Assembly (NCBI RefSeq): GCF_009900745.1
Contig: NZ_WXVU01000019.1
Span: 57,464 to 121,463, forward strand
Reading direction: 5' to 3'
Source: Chryseobacterium sp. c4a
Lineage (GTDB): Bacteria; Bacteroidota; Bacteroidia; Flavobacteriales; Weeksellaceae
Length of the DNA: 64,000 nt
Shown here: piece after piece, positions 44,532-53,081 of the stretch
Layout: each line of letters begins with the position of its first letter
How positions within the stretch are numbered: position 1 is the stretch's first letter
Notes under the pieces: model-generated
Told to the model about the DNA's origin: nothing
Database searches by the model: none
The model's input: the letters and a program-made list of their open reading frames with translations, nothing else
Position numbers and translations under genes: made by a program

Positions 44532-45908
44532 ATGAAAATATCTAAAATCATACTATTAATATTGTTCCTATTAATATTGAACTATGTGTTTAGCTCCTGT
44601 GAGAAACTGGTAGAAGTCGATCTTCCCGCCAACCAATTATCTTCGGGTCAGGTTTTTGAAAATACCCAAACAGCCAATGCTGCACTTTCGGAATTATATG
44701 CAGGGCTCTGGGAAAGTTCACCAATAGCAGGAAACCAGACAGGCCCATTATTGGGTACATATACGGATGATCTGGATTTTTATGCAATGAACTCCAATAC
44801 CGGAATTGTCGAAGTTTTTCAAAATACTTTAATTGACTCCAATCCGGCAGTCTATTCTTACTGGTCAAGTGCTTATCAGAAATTGTACATAGCAAATTCT
44901 ATAATTGAAGGGGTTGAACATTCGGTTTCCCTGCCTGATGCAGACAGAAAAAGGATCAAAGGAGAAGCCCTTTTGGTCAGAAGCATTTTGTTCTATTATT
45001 TAGAACAGATTTATGGGGACATTCCTTTGGTAACAACTACAGATTATACAGTAAATCAATTTCTTGCCAAAACATCCTCAAACGATGCTTTAAACAAGAT
45101 AGAAGATGATTTAAATGAATCGGTAATTTTATTGACGGATGACTACCGTCATGCTGAACGTATATACCCCAACAAAAAAGTTGCCCAGTTGATGCTGGCT
45201 AAGGTCTACATGCTACGCCAAAAATGGCAAGATGCAGAAATTCAATTAAAGTCCATTGTACAAAGCCCTTTATACCAATTTCAGAATGACCTTACAAAAG
45301 TTTTTAAAAAATCGGGCAAGCATATTCTATGGCAATTAAAACCAAAGAATGAAGGTAATGCTACCAAAGAAGCTATCGAGTATTATTTCAGTGGCGCTGC
45401 ACCTACCGGAACTGCATTAAGCAGTAATTTAGTTAATACTTTTACTGCTATGGATAGGCGCAAAGATAATTGGATCGCCACAGTAACCATTGGTTCAAAT
45501 ACTTGGTACAGGGCAGATAAGTATAAAAACCGAACTATTAATCCGGATGAATATTCTGTGGTATTTAGGTTGGAAGAAGTATACCTTTTACTTGCAGAAT
45601 CATTGGCACAGCAAGATAAGATCGGCGAAGCATTACCCTATATCAATGCAACAAGACAACGTGCGACACTTGTCCCATTGGTCATCCCAATTGGTAAACA
45701 GTCATTACTCAATGAAATTCTACTTGAAGACCGCAAAGAGTTTTTTACAGAAATGGGACATCGTTTCTTAGATCTTAAAAGATTCGATAGGCTAAATGGT
45801 TTATCAGCCGTAAAACCTAACTGGCAAAATTTTCACCGTGTATGGCCATTGCCACAAAAGGAATTGCTGTTGAATCCCAATATGAACCCACAAAATACAG
45901 GATATTAA
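44532..45908 (+). CDS. SusD/RagB-family outer-membrane lipoprotein 2
   Basis: A 458-aa lipoprotein with leader MKISKIILLILFLLILNYVF and lipobox F-S-S-C. SusD fold: a TPR-like core (LLVRSILFYYLEQIYGDIPLV) and the family C-terminus LLEDRKEFFTEMGHRFLDLKRFDRL. The start at 44532 is set by the leader and by the susC stop 11 bases upstream. It is the surface partner of SusC 2. The S9 peptidase begins 3 bases after its stop, so the two are probably translated together. Confidence 0.85.
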   Translation: MKISKIILLILFLLILNYVFSSCEKLVEVDLPANQLSSGQVFENTQTANAALSELYAGLWESSPIAGNQTGPLLGTYTDDLDFYAMNSNTGIVEVFQNTLIDSNPAVYSYWSSAYQKLYIANSIIEGVEHSVSLPDADRKRIKGEALLVRSILFYYLEQIYGDIPLVTTTDYTVNQFLAKTSSNDALNKIEDDLNESVILLTDDYRHAERIYPNKKVAQLMLAKVYMLRQKWQDAEIQLKSIVQSPLYQFQNDLTKVFKKSGKHILWQLKPKNEGNATKEAIEYYFSGAAPTGTALSSNLVNTFTAMDRRKDNWIATVTIGSNTWYRADKYKNRTINPDEYSVVFRLEEVYLLLAESLAQQDKIGEALPYINATRQRATLVPLVIPIGKQSLLNEILLEDRKEFFTEMGHRFLDLKRFDRLNGLSAVKPNWQNFHRVWPLPQKELLLNPNMNPQNTGY

Positions 45909-45911
45909 GAA

Positions 45912-48404
45912 ATGAAAAATACAGTTGTAATATTTTTACTTTTTTGTTCGGCACATTTCTATTCGAACATCAGGTTCGATAAGGACAGTTTAGAAAACTG
46001 GATGTCCAAATTTTATAGGCTGAATAAGTTAGAAGTATCAGAAGATGGGCAATGGGCGATCGCAAGAAAAGACTACTGGAAAAATAAGGACACCATATTG
46101 TTGTTTAATCTGAAAAAAAAAGATACGAAGCCATTGGAAGTGACGGGAATGAATCAGCAACAGGCTTTCATTGGTAGGCAGCAAATATTGGGTTATGGTA
46201 GCGGTATGGCGAAACTGGTGAACCTGAAAACCGGAGCTGAAATAAAATATCAGTCTGTACAGGAAGCGAGTGCGCTCCCGGAAATAAAGCAATATCTGGT
46301 ACTCGATAATAAGGGGACTCTGACAGTCCATAATGATAAGGGGAACATCCTGTATAAAGTCAGTAATATTTTGCATTATGTTACAGATTCCAAGAAAGCT
46401 TGGTTTGCTTATCAAAAAACAGAGGGGAAAAGTGAACTAATTTATAGTATTGAAGGTAAAATACAGTATTATAAAACAGATAATGCTATTTCACATCACC
46501 AAATGTCAATAACTCCTTCGGGTAGATACCTTACACTGACCGAAACGGAAAAAGAAAGCGGAAATTTAAAGTTAACGCTTATTGACACAACAACAGGAAG
46601 TGTACATTTTCCTATGGGTATTCCGTCTGTAAAAGCTGATATGGTTAAGGTATTTGAAATACAAAATGGTAAAGCCTACTTGATAACATTTCCAAAAGCG
46701 GTAAGTCCTCCAAGCAAAAAGTTGGTAGATATATGGTATGAAAACGATAATAATTTAAGAGCAAAAAATCTAGGGACTCACAAGATAAGGTACTGGCTTT
46801 GGCATTCTGATACCAATAACGCAGATTCTATTCCATCAGATAGATTTTCGGAATTTTCTTCGTTTGATAGTGACCGATATCTTCTTGCTTTTAGACCCTA
46901 TAGGGATTATGTAATTGATGCAGAGTTAGCAGATGTATATCTGTACGATACAGTTAATCAAAGCTATGATCCGATTTTTCAGCAATCGACCAAAATCGTT
47001 GCCTCTTCGGGAGGTAATTACATGACGAGTTTCAGCAGTACGAAACAGCAATGGCAACTTTTTGATGTCGACGCTAAAGAACAAATAGTATTCAAGGAAA
47101 ATGACTTACGGAATCCTATTTTCTCTTTGGACAATGCATTTGTTTTTTTTGAAAGCAACAGTGGTTTACTACAGTATGATATAAAACAAAAACGTATCAA
47201 TTTGATTTTAACAGCAGCAGCAAAAGATCAAATAACGATCGAAAATTATCAATATTATAGGGTTAATCCTTTGTTGGGGATTGAAATAAAAACAATAAAT
47301 CTAAATCTTCCTGTTCTTATCAGAAAAAACTGGAATTCTGACAATAGAACAGCATACTTTACTTACTTTAAAGGGGACTTAAAAGCAATGATGACACCCA
47401 CAGACAATAAAGTGTCAGCAGTAAAATACGATAGCAAGATGAAGAAAATATTGGCGGTAGAAGAAAATTACAATATTGCTTCCAAGCTCTCTATAACTGA
47501 TACAAAGAGATTGACAAAAACAGATCTTTATAGAAGCAGTAATGCAATAAGAGATACAAAATCTCTAAAACAGGACATCATCCATTTTACGAATTCTAAA
47601 AATGTCCAATTAAAAGGGGTGTTATATTACCCAACGAATTTTGATCCGTTAAAGAAATACCCGATGATCGTTCATATCTATCAAATTCAAAGTAAGTTAG
47701 CTAACAATTATCCTTTTCCTGAATATAGTGTGACCGGATTCAATCTCAGGAGCTTTATCGAAAAAGGATACTTCGTATATATGCCGGATACTGTGACTGA
47801 TAGTAGAGGTCCGGGCATCTCGGTATTGGATTGTGTCAATGCAGCATTAGATACCCTGAAAGATCATCCTAATATAGAAAAAAGTCGTACAGGGCTAATG
47901 GGACAGTCCTTTGGAGGATATGAGACTGACTTTATCGCAACTCAGTCCGACCGATTTGCCGCTTATATATCAGGAGCAGGTATAAGCGATATTGTAAAAT
48001 CTTATTTTTCATTGAATTACAATTCATACAAACCAAACTATAGTATTATCGAAGAGAAGAATGGACAATATCGTATGGATTGTCCTTTTTCCGAAGATAA
48101 AGAACTCTATGATAGAAATAATCCCATTAATTACGTTCAAAATGTAAGTTCACCTATATTGTTATGGGCAGGCCTAAAGGACAAGCAGGTAGAGCCAGAT
48201 CATACTATGGGTTTCTATATAGGTTTAAAGCGGAATAATAAAGATGTTATCACATTACTTTATCCTAATGGCAATCATTCAATGCTTCAGTATTCAGAGG
48301 AAATAAAAGATCTCAATATCCGTACATTTGAGTGGTGGGACTATTTCCTTAAAGATAAGAAAGGGGTTCCCTGGATCGAAAAGCAAATGAAACCTTCCAA
48401 ATAA
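45912..48404 (+). CDS. S9 (prolyl oligopeptidase) family peptidase, exported
   Basis: The 830-aa protein has a signal peptide (VVIFLLFCSAHFYS), a long N-terminal beta-propeller-like region (about residues 25-560) and a C-terminal alpha/beta hydrolase domain. The catalytic triad is visible: Ser666 in GLMGQSFGGYE, Asp757 in AGLKDKQVEPD and His789 in PNGNHSM. S9 peptidases cut short peptides, often after proline, and the propeller limits access to small substrates. It lies in the periplasm. As the last gene of the SusC2/SusD2 operon, it would process peptides imported by that pair. Confidence 0.85.
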   Translation: MKNTVVIFLLFCSAHFYSNIRFDKDSLENWMSKFYRLNKLEVSEDGQWAIARKDYWKNKDTILLFNLKKKDTKPLEVTGMNQQQAFIGRQQILGYGSGMAKLVNLKTGAEIKYQSVQEASALPEIKQYLVLDNKGTLTVHNDKGNILYKVSNILHYVTDSKKAWFAYQKTEGKSELIYSIEGKIQYYKTDNAISHHQMSITPSGRYLTLTETEKESGNLKLTLIDTTTGSVHFPMGIPSVKADMVKVFEIQNGKAYLITFPKAVSPPSKKLVDIWYENDNNLRAKNLGTHKIRYWLWHSDTNNADSIPSDRFSEFSSFDSDRYLLAFRPYRDYVIDAELADVYLYDTVNQSYDPIFQQSTKIVASSGGNYMTSFSSTKQQWQLFDVDAKEQIVFKENDLRNPIFSLDNAFVFFESNSGLLQYDIKQKRINLILTAAAKDQITIENYQYYRVNPLLGIEIKTINLNLPVLIRKNWNSDNRTAYFTYFKGDLKAMMTPTDNKVSAVKYDSKMKKILAVEENYNIASKLSITDTKRLTKTDLYRSSNAIRDTKSLKQDIIHFTNSKNVQLKGVLYYPTNFDPLKKYPMIVHIYQIQSKLANNYPFPEYSVTGFNLRSFIEKGYFVYMPDTVTDSRGPGISVLDCVNAALDTLKDHPNIEKSRTGLMGQSFGGYETDFIATQSDRFAAYISGAGISDIVKSYFSLNYNSYKPNYSIIEEKNGQYRMDCPFSEDKELYDRNNPINYVQNVSSPILLWAGLKDKQVEPDHTMGFYIGLKRNNKDVITLLYPNGNHSMLQYSEEIKDLNIRTFEWWDYFLKDKKGVPWIEKQMKPSK

Positions 48405-48412
48405 AGTATAAA

Positions 48413-48456
48413 ATCCCCGAAGCATAATCTCTAATTCAAGAAATAGCTTCGGGGAT
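48413..48456. terminator. Hairpin between the S9 gene and peptide 2
   Basis: Perfect 11-base arms (atccccgaagc / gcttcggggat) around a 22-base loop, between convergent genes. The T-run is weak. Confidence 0.6.
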
Positions 48457-48517
48457 CTTACATCGTACAAATACAGTAGCAAAATTCTTAACCTAAAGAA
48501 TTCTTCCGTATTTACCC

Positions 48518-48778
48518 CTAATTAAGTTCATACAACGGGTCGCTACAGAAGGTTGCACCCTCACGTTGTAATTGTACAGTTGGGTCCTCCGACCAAGTAC
48601 AGATCGGATTGGTACTGTTATCGCTACATTGTTTCTTCGCGTCAACACACAATCCGGATATTGGATGTTGTACATAGCCTTGAACAGTTGCATCAGGGCT
48701 GTTTTTAGCCTTATTGGTTGCAAATGCTGCACCTAATCCCATTGTTACAAGGAGAGTAGGTAAAAGTAACTTTTTCAT
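48518..48778 (-). CDS. Small exported cysteine-rich peptide 2 (DUF6520-like)
   Basis: An 86-aa protein with signal peptide MKKLLLPTLLVTMGLGAAFA, then TNKAKNS and a C-terminal region with four cysteines (GLCVDAKKQCSDNSTNPICT ... EGATFCSDPLYELN). The leader and size match the DUF6520 family of Bacteroidota. It shares C-V-x4-K-x2-C-S-x3-T-x-P and a final Y-x-L with peptide 1 at 30876-31169. It is convergent with the S9 gene and is followed 113 bases upstream (on its own strand) by the MauE-type gene, so the membrane protein and peptide are likely one transcript. Even cysteine number suggests disulfides. Confidence 0.7.
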   Translation of the reverse strand: MKKLLLPTLLVTMGLGAAFATNKAKNSPDATVQGYVQHPISGLCVDAKKQCSDNSTNPICTWSEDPTVQLQREGATFCSDPLYELN

Positions 48779-48891
48779 GCTGTCATAATTTAATTGGTTA
48801 CTGCCTAATCTGTTACAGGATTTTCGGCAATCTCCTATATATCCTTATCCATCGGTCATTCCCAGAACGACCGATTTCGTTGTAAATTCAA

Positions 48892-50379
48892 TTAAAAAAC
48901 ACCATCCCGTATCTTAAAACGTCGGAGATTATCGCCCGAAATTGCATAAAAATAATTGTCGGTTACCCAAAAGTCTTTCATCCCGTTGTCTTTCTTTTTA
49001 TAGATATAAAAGCTGCCAATATATTCCTTTCGGTCGGTATGGTAAACGTCTACTACTTTAGCTTTTTCCCACGATTTTCTGGATTCATGTCTGCCCATCA
49101 GATCAGACTGGTTAAAAAGAAGCCCTTTATAAGCTACAGCCCGTCGATTTACTTTTACAGGAGGGGCGTTCATCTTGTGCCGTCCATCTGCAAGTTTTGT
49201 GGTTTTTATCTGGGCTATACTTGTCGTATCAATGGTATTCAGACTTCTATTGATGTTAAAATGCTCATCCATTACAATGAACTGGTTGCGATAGGTATAT
49301 AAGTAGATCAGGTCATTAGTATGTCGGTCAGTAATAATATTACCGTCGACATCAAAAACACCATCAAATTGTTTTTTCAAAATTTCCGGATAGAGTTTCA
49401 CTTTTATACTATCTGGCAGATTCAAAAAAGCAATTGTAAATTCTTTAGTTGAACTGCTCTGAGTTCTTAAAGCAAATTTGTTGGTATCTAACGCCACCAA
49501 CTGATTAAAGTAGGCATCGCCATAGCTGATTGTATGTGCTAATGTGTCACCAATTAGTCCCCTATATATGACGGGAACAGTGCCGTCATAAAAATAATAA
49601 TAGGGAGCTCTTACCTGTACACGAAGGTTTCGGAAATTGTGATGTATATTATCGGGGATGATCTTCATTGTCTCAATTCTTACCAGCGCGGTATCCACCG
49701 TTAACAAAATCTGTGGAAAGTTGTGATTCCCCAAATAGATGTGTGTACTGTCACTTCCTGCAAAGTAGTAATCGGAGTTGTCCAATAGCAGTGTTTTATT
49801 CTCGATAACCGGATGCAAAAGGAATCGTCTGGTAAAGTTGTTCTCCTTTTTAATAATATGTTCAGAACTGAGGAAAAGGGCTATTACCAGAGCACAACTG
49901 ATGACCGTGGTGAGAAAAGAGAATTGCGCAGGTCGTCGTAAGCCTGTTCCTTTTTGTTTTTCGGTGACGAAAATTGCAATTGTTGCTAATAACAAGAAAA
50001 AGATATTGAATATCAAATGCTCCGTCCAGCCGAGCTTTTCAAGAATGCCACCACAACTACAAGGTATAAAATCGCTAAAATTCAAAATAAGGAAAATGTA
50101 GATTGTAAAGCCCGCCATTAGTCCCAATGAAGCATATAGTGCGATCAGTCTGGTATTGCTAAAACACAACAGTATCGCGACAATAAATTCGATGCCAATG
50201 ATACTGTACGAAACTATTCCAGCATAAGCACTTAATAGAGGTGACTGAGCAAGCTGTACCTGAAAATTTTCAAAGTCAAGTATTTTACTACCTGCTGCAT
50301 AAATAAACAGTAATGTCAGCAGAATACTAACAGAAATTGTGAAATGTTTTTTTATGAACCCCTGTACTTTCATAATCAT
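48892..50379 (-). CDS. MauE/DoxX-type redox-associated membrane protein with large C-terminal domain
   Basis: Four membrane segments in residues 10-150 (IKKHFTISVSILLTLLFIYA through HLIFNIFFLLLATIAIFV) form the MauE/DoxX fold, with the loop motif DFIPCSCGGILEKLGW that is usual in this family. A further membrane segment (about 165-185) leads to a periplasmic C-terminal part of about 300 residues rich in beta strands, probably propeller-like. MauE-type proteins are linked to disulfide formation in exported partners. Position just before the cysteine-rich peptide gene suggests it helps that peptide fold or be exported. Two ATG codons (50379, 50373) are possible. Confidence 0.75.
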   Translation of the reverse strand: MIMKVQGFIKKHFTISVSILLTLLFIYAAGSKILDFENFQVQLAQSPLLSAYAGIVSYSIIGIEFIVAILLCFSNTRLIALYASLGLMAGFTIYIFLILNFSDFIPCSCGGILEKLGWTEHLIFNIFFLLLATIAIFVTEKQKGTGLRRPAQFSFLTTVISCALVIALFLSSEHIIKKENNFTRRFLLHPVIENKTLLLDNSDYYFAGSDSTHIYLGNHNFPQILLTVDTALVRIETMKIIPDNIHHNFRNLRVQVRAPYYYFYDGTVPVIYRGLIGDTLAHTISYGDAYFNQLVALDTNKFALRTQSSSTKEFTIAFLNLPDSIKVKLYPEILKKQFDGVFDVDGNIITDRHTNDLIYLYTYRNQFIVMDEHFNINRSLNTIDTTSIAQIKTTKLADGRHKMNAPPVKVNRRAVAYKGLLFNQSDLMGRHESRKSWEKAKVVDVYHTDRKEYIGSFYIYKKKDNGMKDFWVTDNYFYAISGDNLRRFKIRDGVF

Positions 50380-50485
50380 TACTGTTGATTATGACAAAGT
50401 TATCGCTAACGTGAGCCTAAAAAAACACCCAAAATTCAAAATAATATCCCCAAAATTTATTTTTTTATCCCCAAAATTTTTTTAG

Positions 50486-51262
50486 TCAGACCAACCTGGG
50501 GATTTTTGACCGTGGAACTTCGTATCGTTTAAAAGCTTTGTGCATCGTCTTGTATCCCTCAAATCCGTTTTCAAAAGCAATTTCTTTTAAACTTTTTACA
50601 GTAAATATCATTTCACCCACAGCTTCAATGATTCTTTTTTTCAGTATAAATGAATAAAAAGTATCACCAAAGTAAGCCTTGAAGTCTTGCAGAAACCGAT
50701 TATAGGAATAACCTTTTGAAGTTATATATTCAACAATGGACTTTCCGCTGTTTGTTCTTTTAGAATCTTTCATGTCTTTTGTATAGGAATCCAGTATATC
50801 CCTGACATAACCGATATTGTGGGAAACACCTGTAATCAGTCTTTTGGGAATGAATAGGTCTACTAAATGAAATTCAGCGGATTTTTTATTTTCTATCCGC
50901 ACAATTCCTGCAACAAAATGCAGGTTATTTTTATCTGAATAGCGTAACTGGACCGGTATTATATCATTACTGTTAAATTCAGCTTCATTGATCTTCTGAA
51001 TTGTTTGAAGTATGGTTGTATTATCTGTTTTTTTTCCTTTCAGATTATAGTGGCCATGATGGTGAAGTTTATATGCTCCGATAGGAATAAATTTAAGCTG
51101 TTGGAAAAAACTGAGATAAAAATCAGAAACAACGCTCAATTGTTGTGAAAGGAATTCAGGATTGGCAAAATACCCCATTGACCTCACTGATTCCAAGCGA
51201 CTGAAAGCAATAATGTTTTGCTGTATTATTGAATCAAGTAGGGACATGATGTAAATGTTCAT
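50486..51262 (-). CDS. AraC-family regulator
   Basis: A 258-aa protein with an N-terminal region of no recognised family (about 1-150) and a C-terminal AraC-type domain (about 165-258: SGKSIVEYITSKGYSYNRFLQDFKAYFGDTFY, then TVKSLKEIAFENGFEGYKTMHKAFKRY). The final helix pair is complete. It lies upstream of the MauE-peptide 2 pair on the same strand with a 107-base gap and is the likely regulator of those two genes. The signal is unknown. Confidence 0.75.
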   Translation of the reverse strand: MNIYIMSLLDSIIQQNIIAFSRLESVRSMGYFANPEFLSQQLSVVSDFYLSFFQQLKFIPIGAYKLHHHGHYNLKGKKTDNTTILQTIQKINEAEFNSNDIIPVQLRYSDKNNLHFVAGIVRIENKKSAEFHLVDLFIPKRLITGVSHNIGYVRDILDSYTKDMKDSKRTNSGKSIVEYITSKGYSYNRFLQDFKAYFGDTFYSFILKKRIIEAVGEMIFTVKSLKEIAFENGFEGYKTMHKAFKRYEVPRSKIPRLV

Positions 51263-51683
51263 AATCGATCTATTTTACTTAAAATGGAGACCAGGGAGTA
51301 CGAGCATTGTCATTGGGGGTATCTTTCCGTGTAGTGTAATTTTGGCCTGTTAGTTTTTAAATGTAATTTTTTTTAATCTAATAAAGAAATAAAATGCTTA
51401 AAATAAAAGTAGGTGTCCAGTAGGTGGATTATAGTATATTTTATGTAACAAAAAAGAACAGTCCGCTGGACTGTTCTATGGGGACATGTTTTTCAATTGA
51501 CCTTATCCTGATAAGTCATGTTTGAATACAAAAATAACATTTGTAGGTAAGATTTAAAAATTCATCTTTATCGGTATCCCTTTGCTGTTATCCTTGTTAT
51601 ATTTACTTTTCATTTAAATCAAGCGTAGGTGTTGTATAATGTTGAATGTAAAGATATTCTAAATTAGATAATTACCTATGGTA
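51263..51683. other. Intergenic region before the mobilization gene
   Basis: An AT-rich gap that contains the terminator of the mobilization gene and the promoter region of the AraC gene. No gene or repeat was found apart from the hairpin. Confidence 0.5.
51455..51477 (-). terminator. Terminator of the mobilization operon
   Basis: A perfect 10-base stem (agaacagtcc / ggactgttct) with a 3-base loop. On the minus strand it is followed directly by TTTTTTG, so it ends transcripts from the relaxase gene. Confidence 0.8.
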
Positions 51684-52850
51684 TCAGCCCCTGTAGATTT
51701 TTTTCTTCTTCTTTTTCCTTTGGACCGGAATATAATCAGGTTCCTGCTCATTGGAAGGTCCAAAACTTAACAGTGAAAACAGTTCAGAAGCCAATTCTAC
51801 GATAGCAAAGATCTGCTGAAAGGCGGAAAAAGGGATCTGACTTCCAGCGGAAAGTTCCCTGCAAATGTTGTTCATTTCCTCTTTCAGTTTATTGTTATCC
51901 GATCTGTCAGAGTCTGGATTTTTCATCCGTTCATATCGAATGGATTTTTCCAGCAGGTCAATTACAGAATCCAGATATTTTTTCTTTTCCAAAGCAAAAA
52001 CATTGGGATCGGTCAGCAGGATGGAGTTTTTGCTTTTCAGATCTGAGATTTCCGTTTTGAGTTCCTTTGATTGGGACTGTAGTTCTGTAATCTGCTTGTT
52101 TTTTGCCTTTAGTTGATTATTGATTTTTAAAAGCTCAGCATTATACAATCTGAAAGCATTCCCATAGTTTTTGGTTGTTTTGTCCAGATTGATCTGTTGA
52201 ACGCCGAAGAAATTAGGTTCTTTAATAATAAGATCGTTGAATTGACCGGAGCCCAGCTGAGCTGTCATCCCCTGTATTTTGAGATCAAGTGCTTTTAATT
52301 CCTCTTCTTTTTTCTGAATTTTGAATTCTACCGCTTCCAATCTGCCTACTGATCCGGCTGTGCCACGTTCCATACCAAGGCATTCTGCAGCAAGATCCTG
52401 CATTTTGGAATAATGAAAAGACTGATGTTTTAAAGTCTTTCCGGTTTTCAGATCCTGCCAGTCAGCAACAAGATGAGCATGCAGATTCGGTTTCCATTCT
52501 TTGGACTCCTTATCCCAGTGACCTTCATCTTTATGGATAGCGATCTGGAATACCCTTATTCCAAGTTCCTGTTCAAGTTTTCTGCTGAGATCGTGCAGGT
52601 CTTTCATGGTGGTATCTTCCTTGATGACTACCACAGCTTCACGTATAGGCATGGCATTGCTCTGTAATTTTCTACCAGACTTCTGCTTACAATAAGTCTC
52701 TATTTTAAGTATTCTATCCGAAATCTTTTCCTCCTGCCAATATTCGTTTTTATCCGTCAATTCTTTACGGATATAGTCAAAAGTCTTTTTTCGGAAATTA
52801 TGGATTTCAGCATCAGGCTTTACGGCTTTAAAATTAATGGAAGTTTTCAT
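51684..52850 (-). CDS. MobV-type relaxase
   Basis: A 388-aa mobilization protein. The metal-binding and active-site region reads IAIHKDEGHWDKE and PNLHAHLVADW (H106, E109, H111, H124, H126), the H-x-D-E ... H-x-H pattern of MobV/Pre relaxases. The N-terminal 90 residues carry the usual DNA-binding elements. A coiled-coil stretch (about 170-290, FKIQKKEEELKALDLKIQ) and a basic C-terminus (RKKKKKKIYRG) follow. It nicks oriT and leads the strand in transfer. I use the ATG at 52850; the upstream Met would add an untypical tail. The coupling protein and pilus must come from another element. Confidence 0.85.
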   Translation of the reverse strand: MKTSINFKAVKPDAEIHNFRKKTFDYIRKELTDKNEYWQEEKISDRILKIETYCKQKSGRKLQSNAMPIREAVVVIKEDTTMKDLHDLSRKLEQELGIRVFQIAIHKDEGHWDKESKEWKPNLHAHLVADWQDLKTGKTLKHQSFHYSKMQDLAAECLGMERGTAGSVGRLEAVEFKIQKKEEELKALDLKIQGMTAQLGSGQFNDLIIKEPNFFGVQQINLDKTTKNYGNAFRLYNAELLKINNQLKAKNKQITELQSQSKELKTEISDLKSKNSILLTDPNVFALEKKKYLDSVIDLLEKSIRYERMKNPDSDRSDNNKLKEEMNNICRELSAGSQIPFSAFQQIFAIVELASELFSLLSFGPSNEQEPDYIPVQRKKKKKKIYRG

Positions 52851-52949
52851 ACTATATCTTTTTGACCAGTCATAACAAAATTTTATATTTAGCCCTGATA
52901 GAGCTCTACTTTGAATCATGAGTAGACGAACTATGATTAAGAACCGCTG

Positions 52950-52978
52950 GGCAGCTCATCAAAAGGGCTGCCTTTTTT
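52950..52978 (+). terminator. Hairpin with T-run beside the mob gene
   Basis: Six-base arms ggcagc / gctgcc followed by TTTTTT on the plus strand. It lies between the toprim gene and the relaxase gene and, on the minus strand, would also form a stem without a T-run. Confidence 0.5.
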
Positions 52979-53001
52979 AGCCCCCGGCAGGGCGAAGCAG
53001 A

Positions 53002-53034
53002 AACTTTGTTGGGAGGGCACCGACCTTCAAAGTT
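53002..53034. other. Candidate oriT (inverted repeat beside the relaxase)
   Basis: Seven-base arms AACTTTG / CAAAGTT flank a 19-base spacer, in the 160-base gap just upstream of the relaxase gene. MobV elements commonly keep oriT right next to the mob gene with an inverted repeat containing ACTTT-type arms. The flanking DNA is noticeably more GC-rich than the surrounding sequence. Confidence 0.4.
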
Positions 53035-53081
53035 GCGAATGAGCTCCTAACTTCTGCGGGAAGCTTGGTAAAAAGCACAGT

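Noticed and set aside
48493..48732. A 79-codon frame overlapping peptide 2
   Set aside because: It is a shadow of the peptide gene; only the signal-peptide frame has a sensible start and leader.
29491..51262. A polysaccharide utilization locus
   Set aside because: SusC and SusD are present, but there is no glycoside hydrolase, lyase or sulfatase; peptide-related genes accompany them.
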